Source of the DNA: a bacterium
GTDB taxonomy: Bacteria; SZUA-79; Acidulodesulfobacterales; Acidulodesulfobacteraceae
Direction of reading: 5' to 3'
NCBI GenBank assembly: GCA_021799935.1
Contig: JAJYZM010000101.1
Location: forward strand, 1-5,166
DNA: 5,166 nucleotides
Part shown: piece by piece, positions 1 to 5,056 of the stretch
How positions within the stretch are numbered: position 1 is the first letter of the stretch
How the letters are laid out: the number at the start of each line of letters is the position of its first letter
Notes under the pieces: generated by a model
Seen by the model: the letters and a program-made list of their open reading frames with translations, nothing else
The model's database searches: none
Told to the model about the DNA's origin: nothing
Translations under genes and position numbers: made by a program

Positions 1-2439
1 ATGTTTAACTTATCCATTACAGGACAACAAATGTTAGCGCAGGCGGCCATGATGAACTCGATAGGCAAAGGCATTATGCAGTTTTCGGAATCTACCGGCA
101 CGTCCAGCACCGCACAGGGTTACGCTCTTACGCAAGCTATGAGCCAGTCGCAGAGTTCGTGGACTACGTCCGCCATAATGGCATCGAAAATGCTTCCGAT
201 ATTTCATTTAATAATGGAGGTTATCGTAATAGCCTTATTCCCGTTATTTTTTGCCTTAGCCGTTATCCCTACGATGACCGGCAAATATTTAAAGCTGTTA
301 TTCGAACTTCTTATGTGGCTCGCTATGTGGAGTCCCATAGCGTCTATTCTTAACTATGCCGTTAATTCCTATATACAGGCTAAAGTTTTTGTGAATATAA
401 GTAATCCCTTATCCGGCACGGCGGGTTTTAATCTTGCCAACTACAACTTTATCGCGCAGAACTCTTATATCTACACCGCCGTTACCGGCGCTATGATGTG
501 GATGATACCCGTGCTTAGTTTCGGTCTCGTTACCGGTTCCGCTTACGTCATATCCGGAGCGATATCCGCCGCTCAGGGAACGGCTCACGGAGCCGCTCAG
601 CAACAGGGCGCAAGCGTAGGAACGTCAAGCGGATTACAGGGAATAGGCTCTCAAGCGGGAAGCCTCGCCGGTATGCAGTCGGAAGAGAAACAGGGCTATA
701 ATCCCGCCGCCGCGGCGGAAAAAATTGCGGGAATGGGAGCTTTGGATAATCTATCTAACGCTTCCGCTTTCGGAAATAACTTGCAGACGAACGGGTTAAA
801 TAATATGATAAAGGCAAAGACAAGCAATCAGGAACAGTCTATCGCTTCGGGTATCGTAACTGCGGCTCAAGCTCAACAGATAGGAACTCAGCAGGGTCAG
901 CGCAGTATAGGCAATACAGACGCCAATCAAGCCCTTGCCAACGAATATTTCGGCGGCAATACCCAAAAACTGTTTAATTTTGAAAGCGCTATCAGCGCCA
1001 ATAAAGAACTCGCTGGAGATGTAGGCAGCGCTAAAGCTTTTGAACAGGCTAAAGCCGACGGCTTTAAAGGCAATTATCAGCAGTATTTGCAGTTTGCGTT
1101 CACTATCGGAGACGAATCTAAATTCGGCGCCGCCGTCGGCAAGAATCAGGCATATAACGGAAACGTAACGGCTGGCGAAACTTTTACGGCAAGGGAAAAT
1201 ACTATAAAGGGATTCTTGGGAGCACAGGCTTTTAGCGATATAGCCGCAAAATACGGCACCGGCTGGATTAAAAACGGAACGGAATTTAACGAAGTCGAAC
1301 GCCTTGCTTCCGGCAATTATCTTGGTCAAAACGCCGCATTGGTCGGCGAAACCGGAGCGGCTTCTAAATTAGGACAGGCGGAAGGTTACGGCAGTCCTCA
1401 AAATGCTCAATATGCCGCCCGCGTTAGCGCAGTCGAGAGTTATGTCGCCGCCAAAACCGTCGGATTAAAGAATGCCGCTTTTGCGGGATATGCAAAGGGC
1501 GTAAATCAGATGAACGACGTATTTAAATCTTATCTTACATCTCCAGCAGGTTCTGCGGAACACGCGGAATTAGGACAAATCAGCAACGAGTTTCTGAATA
1601 ATTCGAATCCAATGATTCGTAACATGGCAAGAACTCTGTTTGCCGGAGATGCCGCAACTTACATGACCGATCAGACGTCGAATAAGGGCGATATGAGTTT
1701 ATCTAAATCCGCAAGCACAAGCAAAGGGAGCAAGTCGGCTACTCAAATAACTGTTAAGGCAGGCGTTAACGCAAGCGCTGATTTGTCTTGGAAACCAGTG
1801 GCAGGAACCGTCGGAGCAATTACCGGCGGAATTCTTGGTTCGCTTTTCGCCGCGGGGTCGGATGTCGCTACGGAAGGAGTGGGCGCTGTAGGTAACGCCG
1901 CGGAAGTCGGCGGCGGGATAGCTCTTGGCAGAATGATAGGCGGCGATATCGGAGGATTTATTCAGCACACTTGGGACAACTATACCGGTTCTGACAGAAA
2001 AAATACCGCTACGGATAGCAATAGCCTAACGACTTCAACGGGCAACACGACGGCGGAAGCTATCGTCCAAAAAATAAATAACTATAACGGCAATGATCCG
2101 TCGGGATTTGTATATGGTCAGGTTCAGAAAAATAGCAGTCCAAATACCGTTACCGAACCGACGAGACCGGCTATGCCTTCGCCCGTTGGTAAACACACGA
2201 CCGAGCTTACATCCGGTAGCGGCGGAAATAACCCTTCGGGATATTTTGTTCCGACTCCGGGTGTTCAGTCTGGTCCTGGACAATATACTACCGTTAACGG
2301 AGAATTAGTCCAGCCGGGGCAATTGCCGGGCTCTCCCGCTAATCTCGGATTGCCGGGGCCAAGCGCTGGGACTCCTCAAGTAACCGGAGCGACGGGATTA
2401 GGAGCCACGGGAGACGATGGAATAATCGTCGAACCTTAG
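1..2439 (+). CDS. traG: TraG-like mating-pair stabilisation/assembly protein (F-type conjugation), probably 5'-partial
   Basis: Seen: 812 residues from an ATG at base 1 to TAG. Three hydrophobic spans lie at about residues 66-92, 97-123 and 156-190. The first two contain the pattern LP-x(14)-FPLFF and LLMWLAMWSP-x(4)-LNY, typical of the TraG_N family (F TraG, SXT TraG). A long polar region rich in Gln, Ala, Gly and Asn follows (about 190-590), then VKAGVNASADLSW near 585-597, a glycine-zipper-like stretch (about 600-657) and a Pro/Gly/Thr-rich tail (about 690-812). Family knowledge: TraG is an inner-membrane protein whose N-terminal part helps pilus assembly and whose periplasmic C-terminal part stabilises mating pairs and is read by entry-exclusion proteins. 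F TraG has further membrane spans and periplasmic sequence before the equivalent of residue 1 here, so the true start is probably left of the window. Base 1 gives no view of a ribosome site. No frameshift is visible. It ends just before a strong terminator, so it is the last gene of its transcript. Confidence 0.8.
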   Translation: MFNLSITGQQMLAQAAMMNSIGKGIMQFSESTGTSSTAQGYALTQAMSQSQSSWTTSAIMASKMLPIFHLIMEVIVIALFPLFFALAVIPTMTGKYLKLLFELLMWLAMWSPIASILNYAVNSYIQAKVFVNISNPLSGTAGFNLANYNFIAQNSYIYTAVTGAMMWMIPVLSFGLVTGSAYVISGAISAAQGTAHGAAQQQGASVGTSSGLQGIGSQAGSLAGMQSEEKQGYNPAAAAEKIAGMGALDNLSNASAFGNNLQTNGLNNMIKAKTSNQEQSIASGIVTAAQAQQIGTQQGQRSIGNTDANQALANEYFGGNTQKLFNFESAISANKELAGDVGSAKAFEQAKADGFKGNYQQYLQFAFTIGDESKFGAAVGKNQAYNGNVTAGETFTARENTIKGFLGAQAFSDIAAKYGTGWIKNGTEFNEVERLASGNYLGQNAALVGETGAASKLGQAEGYGSPQNAQYAARVSAVESYVAAKTVGLKNAAFAGYAKGVNQMNDVFKSYLTSPAGSAEHAELGQISNEFLNNSNPMIRNMARTLFAGDAATYMTDQTSNKGDMSLSKSASTSKGSKSATQITVKAGVNASADLSWKPVAGTVGAITGGILGSLFAAGSDVATEGVGAVGNAAEVGGGIALGRMIGGDIGGFIQHTWDNYTGSDRKNTATDSNSLTTSTGNTTAEAIVQKINNYNGNDPSGFVYGQVQKNSSPNTVTEPTRPAMPSPVGKHTTELTSGSGGNNPSGYFVPTPGVQSGPGQYTTVNGELVQPGQLPGSPANLGLPGPSAGTPQVTGATGLGATGDDGIIVEP

Positions 2440-2446
2440 AAATAAA

Positions 2447-2473
2447 AAATCCCGCTTATTTAAGGCGGGATTT
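2447..2473. terminator. Bidirectional intrinsic terminator between convergent genes
   Basis: The 9-bp perfect stem AAATCCCGC / GCGGGATTT (2447-2455 with 2465-2473) encloses a 9-nt loop; an inner CTT/AAG pairing is also possible. It begins 8 bases after the TAG of the traG-like gene. On the minus strand the stem runs straight into TTTATTTC, giving six consecutive T, which is a good U-tract for the leftward transcript of the 81-residue gene. On the plus strand the tract is weaker (TTTAATGC, then a run of five T a little further on). It most likely ends both transcripts. Confidence 0.88.
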
Positions 2474-2500
2474 AATGCTTATATTTTTAGATTTGGTTTA

Positions 2501-2746
2501 TTAAAGATTGTAAATATTACCGCTATTACAGGAGAGCGTAGGATCGTTGTTTGGATTCCCGCCGTGAAGTGCATCGTCAAAACCCGTTTTATGATGTTTA
2601 AAAGGGTCTATACTACGCGGGTCTGCCGGCACAAATTTAAGTTTCCCGCGCCTGACTCTTACTATTACCGAAATTACGCTTAAAAGGGCTATTCCAAATC
2701 CTACGCCGACGATTATGAATAAAATAATGTTTGCAATATGAAACAT
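2501..2746 (-). CDS. Small single-span inner-membrane protein of unknown function, convergent with traG
   Basis: 81 residues. A strongly hydrophobic helix at about residues 5-29 (Ile/Val/Phe/Gly-rich) is followed at once by the basic cluster RVRRGKLK (30-37). By the positive-inside rule this predicts a short N-terminus outside and a roughly 50-residue polar tail in the cytoplasm. The tail is rich in Asp, His, Asn and Pro and has one Cys (residue 73). I recognise no family. It is judged a real gene because it has a well-spaced ribosome site, a good sigma70-type promoter and a terminator just past its stop. Its base composition resembles the traG-like gene more than the AT-rich genes upstream, so it probably belongs to the transfer module. 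An alternative ATG 5 bases upstream is out of frame and soon reaches a stop, so the start at 2746 is preferred. Small membrane proteins beside traG in F (traS) and SXT (eex) act in entry exclusion; that role here is only a guess from position. Confidence 0.72.
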   Translation of the reverse strand: MFHIANIILFIIVGVGFGIALLSVISVIVRVRRGKLKFVPADPRSIDPFKHHKTGFDDALHGGNPNNDPTLSCNSGNIYNL

Positions 2747-2753
2747 TTCATTT

Positions 2754-2760
2754 CACCTCT
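2754..2760 (-). promoter_or_regulatory. Ribosome binding site of the 81-residue gene
   Basis: The minus strand reads AGAGGTG, 7 nt before the ATG whose first base is 2746. It decides the start: an ATG 5 nt closer to this site is out of frame and quickly closed by a stop. The Shine-Dalgarno sequence abuts the 3' arm of a small hairpin (2760-2778). Confidence 0.75.
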
Positions 2761-2778
2761 GCCCTTTCCTTTCGGGCA
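2760..2778 (-). other. Small leader hairpin abutting the ribosome site
   Basis: On the minus strand TGCCC (2778-2774) can pair with GGGCA (2764-2760) across a purine-rich 9-nt loop, GAAAGGAAA. The last base of the 3' arm is also the first base of AGAGGTG. The loop itself contains AAAGGA, which resembles a second Shine-Dalgarno sequence. The stem is only 5 bp, so a regulatory role is uncertain. Confidence 0.4.
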
Positions 2779-2789
2779 TTAATTTAACC

Positions 2790-2811
2790 GCCTCTATCGG
2801 GCGATAGAGGC
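2790..2811. repeat. 10-bp perfect inverted repeat, predicted hairpin at the 5' end of the leader
   Basis: GCCTCTATCG (2790-2799) and CGATAGAGGC (2802-2811) are exact reverse complements separated by 2 bases. As RNA this would be an 8-bp stem with a six-base loop closed by further pairs. No T-run follows on either strand, so it is not a normal intrinsic terminator. From the predicted promoter at 2822-2850 the leftward transcript should start near 2815, so this hairpin would sit at the very 5' end of the message for the 81-residue protein. It could stabilise the message or bind a protein. Confidence 0.7.
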
Positions 2812-2821
2812 ATCTAAAGTA

Positions 2822-2850
2822 TTTATACTATCAAAAGTATTAAAAGTCAA
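2822..2850 (-). promoter_or_regulatory. Predicted sigma70-type promoter for the 81-residue gene
   Basis: On the minus strand, -35 TTGACT (2850-2845), a 17-base spacer and -10 TATAAA (2827-2822). Five of six bases match consensus in each hexamer, at the ideal spacing. The expected start is near 2815, giving a leader of about 68 nt before the ATG. The -10 overlaps the short palindrome AGTATTTATACT (2818-2829), and the octamer AAAGTATT (plus strand) occurs at 2816-2823 and again at 2834-2841, which could be regulator half-sites. Confidence 0.7.
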
Positions 2851-2906
2851 ATTAAAGAGCTTGAAAAGCAAAATACGAAAAGTAAAAACAGACAATTCTA
2901 ATATTA

Positions 2907-4061
2907 CTATAATAGCTTTGGAAAGCAATTATCTTCTATAAGAATCAATTGTAATCCGACTTTTTTCTCTTCAGCGGCATTTTGTATTTTTTTTACTAAT
3001 TCATTGTAATCCTTTAGAAAATCATTATATATGACAATTCTGCGGTTCCATTCAATTTTAAGTTTATTTATATCTGCATTTGACGGTAAAGTTAGGGAGA
3101 CGAGATCTATGCCAGTGATTTTATTTTTATTCCAATCTTCTTTAGTTAGGTTAATGCTATTGGATAATTTATCGTATAAATCTTTGCAAAAATAATAATT
3201 ATACTTATATATAACCCTGGTGAATTCTAAAGCATTCATTATGAAATTATTTAAATTGTTATCAGTACCGATTAAATTAACTTTTTTAATCCATAATTTA
3301 ATCTCATCTTTATAATTATAATCTATATCTAAAACAAAATCCGGCGTGTTTTTTTTAATCCAAGCAATCATGGTATCGCATCTGTCGTTTTTATTTTCAT
3401 ATATTTTAAGAAATTTTTTAGCCATTTCATTAAGTTGAGAATTAAAAAGTTTTGCTATAGATTTATTTTTATAATTTATTATTATTTTTCTATATATTTC
3501 AGGAAATTGTTTTAATTTTTCAACTATTTTTTTTAGAAACCTAACCAAAAAACCTAAAACTAAAATAATTAAAGATTTTATAAATAAATCCTTATATTTT
3601 ACTATAAAATTATTTATAAGGTTTAGCCAATCTCGGATTTTCATAATAATATTTTCATTTTGCTTATATTGTAAAATTTTCTTTTCTTTGATTATTTTAT
3701 TTTTTAAGTTCTGATCTTGTCTAATTCTCTCATGTATTAACATATTAACTTTATTGTTTAATGTTACGGGATAGTAAAGCATTTCAGGACTAATTGGCCG
3801 TTTACTAAGTTTAAATGACTTGATATATGCCTCTTCAAGACACTCATAGGCATTTATACTATTTGGATTTTTTTTAATAGCGATATTACCCCAACTAATA
3901 GACTCGGAAATATTAAAATGTTTACTCCTGTTATTTTTAATCTTTCCAACATAATAATAGCATTGTTTAGTTGCATAACTTTCCGCATAAACTATATAAA
4001 TTTTAGTTAGGAAGAAAAAAAAGGCTAAAATAAACGCTAAAAGAAATATTTTTTTAGGCAT
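2907..4061 (-). CDS. Unrecognised membrane protein with signal peptide and TPR-like stretch, co-transcribed with the repressor
   Basis: 384 residues, Lys/Asn/Ile-rich and very AT-rich. Seen: a basic start (MPKK), a hydrophobic stretch at 5-25 and an Ala-x-Ala-like end at VYA-ES (residues 24-28), reading as a cleavable signal peptide or an N-terminal anchor. A TPR-like helical pair lies at about 54-83 (AIKKNPNSINAYECLEEAY). A second hydrophobic span is at about 159-176 (FIKSLIILVLGFLVRFL), flanked by Lys/Arg. A roughly 200-residue, mainly helical charged domain follows, containing a basic helix (171-200) and possible coiled coil (about 335-368). Likely topology: residues 27-157 outside the inner membrane and 178-384 in the cytoplasm, or both termini inside if the first helix is uncleaved. 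The start lies 8 nt after the repressor stop, with no good ribosome site nearby, which suggests translational coupling. I recognise no family or catalytic motif. Position after a CI-like repressor recalls rexAB-like lysogen-expressed genes, which is inference only. No convincing terminator follows before 2850. Confidence 0.78.
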   Translation of the reverse strand: MPKKIFLLAFILAFFFFLTKIYIVYAESYATKQCYYYVGKIKNNRSKHFNISESISWGNIAIKKNPNSINAYECLEEAYIKSFKLSKRPISPEMLYYPVTLNNKVNMLIHERIRQDQNLKNKIIKEKKILQYKQNENIIMKIRDWLNLINNFIVKYKDLFIKSLIILVLGFLVRFLKKIVEKLKQFPEIYRKIIINYKNKSIAKLFNSQLNEMAKKFLKIYENKNDRCDTMIAWIKKNTPDFVLDIDYNYKDEIKLWIKKVNLIGTDNNLNNFIMNALEFTRVIYKYNYYFCKDLYDKLSNSINLTKEDWNKNKITGIDLVSLTLPSNADINKLKIEWNRRIVIYNDFLKDYNELVKKIQNAAEEKKVGLQLILIEDNCFPKLL

Positions 4062-4069
4062 AATATTAA

Positions 4070-4888
4070 TTAAAATACATCCCCCACTTTCTTTTCCTCT
4101 ATCACAAATAAAACAACTCCTACGACATATAATTTATCGTATTCTTCTTTTTTAATATAAACATCAAAAGCTTTTTTTGATGTCTCGTCTATCTTAAATT
4201 CTGAATATCCATATCCCTTGTCTATATATTCTTTAGGTATTTCATAACTATAATAATCGGGATTAATGGCATGGAAAAGAATCGGCGGTGGGCTTTTATA
4301 ATTATGAGGCACCATGGCTTTTCTTATAAATGTATCGCAATCCTGCTTTACTAAGACTACAAATGAGCCGTTAAATTTATAAAAATCATCTGCTTTATAA
4401 GGGTCTATTTCTTTTAAAAATTGGATAATTACATTGCTACCCTTTTTTATTTCAGGGTGCATTGAATCGTCATTCATGAAATAAGAATAATATAATCCGC
4501 CTTTAAATTTATTTATAAATTCATACGTATTTTCCGGCAAATAAACAGTCTTTTCTTGAATTGCATTTAATCTTATAACTTCTTCTTCATAGAAAGGCAT
4601 ATAATCGGCAATAGGTAATTTATTAATTGGTTTATTATGTTTATGCTGATTAGCAGGTTCTTGTATAAAATCCATAATGCTCTGGTCATCCAGAGCTATC
4701 GATATCTTCTTGATAGTATCCAAAGATGGATTCCGTTCAAATCCCTCTATTTGCGCAATATAAGCCTGAGTAAGATTGGCTTTTTTGGCAAGTTCCACTT
4801 GTGTCATATTGCGCGAGAGCCGGGAAATTTTTATTTTCTTAATTAGTTCAATTTCGCGTTCGCTCAATAACGGTTTTATCTTAGCCAT
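4070..4888 (-). CDS. CI/LexA-fold transcriptional repressor: XRE helix-turn-helix plus S24 peptidase-like domain
   Basis: 272 residues. The XRE HTH is at about residues 13-66: MTQVELAKKANLTQAYIAQIE (28-48) is the classic helix-turn-helix, with the recognition helix near 40-48, followed by NPSLDTIKKISIAL. A polar linker (about 72-125) leads to an S24 domain: NDDSMHPEIKKGSNVII (139-155) carries the expected nucleophile Ser142, ILFHAINPDY (203-212) matches the conserved NPxY strand, and VVGVVLFVI (255-263) is the closing strand. Where LexA and UmuD have V-K-R, this protein has I-R-K (Arg189-Lys190), so the catalytic Lys seems displaced or lost. No Ala-Gly or Cys-Gly cleavage dipeptide is visible in the linker. 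It probably binds DNA as a dimer and represses the divergent excisionase-type promoter and its own. The start is fixed because an upstream ATG is out of frame and the next in-frame Met (28) would lose helix 1. No clear Shine-Dalgarno precedes it. Confidence 0.92.
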   Translation of the reverse strand: MAKIKPLLSEREIELIKKIKISRLSRNMTQVELAKKANLTQAYIAQIEGFERNPSLDTIKKISIALDDQSIMDFIQEPANQHKHNKPINKLPIADYMPFYEEEVIRLNAIQEKTVYLPENTYEFINKFKGGLYYSYFMNDDSMHPEIKKGSNVIIQFLKEIDPYKADDFYKFNGSFVVLVKQDCDTFIRKAMVPHNYKSPPPILFHAINPDYYSYEIPKEYIDKGYGYSEFKIDETSKKAFDVYIKKEEYDKLYVVGVVLFVIEEKKVGDVF

Positions 4889-4905
4889 AGTTATTAATTC
4901 ATTTG

Positions 4906-4929
4906 ATAATTTTAAATAACTAAAATTAT
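4906..4929. promoter_or_regulatory. Inverted repeat over the repressor promoter; candidate autoregulatory operator
   Basis: ATAATTTTA (4906-4914) and TAAAATTAT (4921-4929) are exact reverse complements with a 6-base gap. The repeat covers most of the predicted -10 and the start site of the leftward promoter, where a bound repressor would block its own transcription. The arms are all A/T, so chance similarity in AT-rich DNA is a real alternative. Confidence 0.4.
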
Positions 4930-4952
4930 ATCACAAACCTAATAAAACCCAA
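4925..4952 (-). promoter_or_regulatory. Predicted extended -10 promoter for the repressor operon
   Basis: The minus strand reads TGATATAAT: a perfect -10 TATAAT (4930-4925) preceded by the TGn extended -10 element. Sixteen bases upstream is a weak -35, TTGGGT (4952-4947). The expected start is near 4918, giving a leader of about 30 nt to the ATG at 4888. A strong -10 with a poor -35 is common for maintenance promoters of lysogeny-type repressors. Confidence 0.62.
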
Positions 4953-4974
4953 TAAAATTTATTTAAGCAAAATA
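4953..4974 (+). promoter_or_regulatory. UP-element-like A/T tract upstream of the rightward promoter
   Basis: The known UP consensus is AAAWWTWTTTT-NNN-AAA. The sequence at 4955-4971 reads AAATTTATTTA-AGC-AAA and matches every defined position except one (A for T at 4965). It lies directly upstream of the TTGACA at 4979, within about 2 bases of the expected distance from the start site. This should recruit the RNA polymerase alpha C-terminal domain and raise promoter strength. Confidence 0.5.
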
Positions 4975-4978
4975 ATAC

Positions 4979-5007
4979 TTGACATAGCTATATAGCAGTT
5001 ATATAAT
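4979..5007 (+). promoter_or_regulatory. Consensus sigma70 promoter driving the excisionase-type gene
   Basis: -35 TTGACA (4979-4984), exactly 17 bases, then -10 TATAAT (5002-5007). Both hexamers are perfect consensus. The expected start is near 5014, with a leader of about 43 nt to the ATG at 5057. The spacer holds the palindrome GCTATATAGC and the leader holds a 17-bp palindrome, so it is probably tightly repressed by the divergently encoded CI-like protein. Confidence 0.88.
4987..4996. promoter_or_regulatory. Palindrome in the promoter spacer; candidate operator
   Basis: GCTATATAGC is a perfect 10-bp palindrome lying between the -35 and -10 hexamers of the rightward promoter. It does not extend symmetrically beyond 10 bp. 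A repressor bound here would block polymerase directly. Its sequence does not clearly match the 17-bp palindrome at 5022, so at most one of the two is likely to be a primary site for the same protein. Confidence 0.4.
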
Positions 5008-5021
5008 AATAAATATGCAAG

Positions 5022-5038
5022 AATTAGTTTAACTAATT
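5022..5038. promoter_or_regulatory. 17-bp perfect palindrome; best candidate repressor operator
   Basis: AATTAGTT-T-AACTAATT has 8-bp exact arms around a single central base. Size and symmetry are those of classic CI-type operators, which are typically 14-17 bp with dyad symmetry. It sits at about +9 to +25 of the rightward transcript, where binding would block initiation or early elongation. The hexamer TTAGTT / AACTAA from the arm also occurs once inside the inverted repeat over the repressor promoter (AACTAA at 4918-4923). Confidence 0.55.
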
Positions 5039-5045
5039 AAATAAT

Positions 5046-5050
5046 AAGGT
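5046..5050 (+). promoter_or_regulatory. Ribosome binding site of the excisionase-type gene
   Basis: AAGGT ends 6 nt before the ATG at 5057, a normal Shine-Dalgarno arrangement. It supports this ATG as the start. It contrasts with the repressor gene, which has no clear site. Confidence 0.7.
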
Positions 5051-5056
5051 TAAACA

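Noticed and set aside
159..353. 64-codon plus-strand frame overlapping the TraG membrane spans
   Set aside because: Out-of-frame shadow of the membrane-span coding region, with no recognisable features.
409..603. 64-codon minus-strand frame inside the traG-like gene
   Set aside because: Antisense to the third membrane span of TraG; low-complexity Gly/Arg/Ser product without start signals.
796..1329. 177-codon open frame on the minus strand inside the traG-like gene
   Set aside because: It is fully antisense to a well-supported gene, has no ribosome site I can see, and its product (Ser/Cys/Phe-rich mixture) resembles no family. It is an open shadow frame.
1699..2308. Three short frames (1699-1968 minus, 2035-2283 minus, 2093-2308 plus) in the traG-like C-terminal region
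   Set aside because: All lie inside the coding frame of the traG-like gene; products are Arg/Ser-rich shadows with no domain, and no promoter or ribosome site supports them.
2790..2811. Inverted repeat considered as an intrinsic terminator
   Set aside because: The stem is strong but no T-run follows on either strand. Its place at the predicted start of the leftward transcript fits a leader hairpin better.
2845..2906. Terminator after the 384-residue gene
   Set aside because: Only a 4-bp GCTT/AAGC stem with a weak T tract is present on the minus strand, so read-through into the 81-residue gene is possible and no terminator is called.
4637..4846. 69-codon plus-strand frame antisense to the repressor HTH region
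   Set aside because: The repressor frame here is a clear XRE domain; the opposite frame has no ribosome site or family resemblance.
4941..4957. Direct repeat AATAAAA at a 10-bp interval, considered as an iteron or att core
   Set aside because: Only two 7-bp copies in very AT-rich DNA. They coincide with the weak -35 and UP-like tract, so there is no support for an origin or attachment site.
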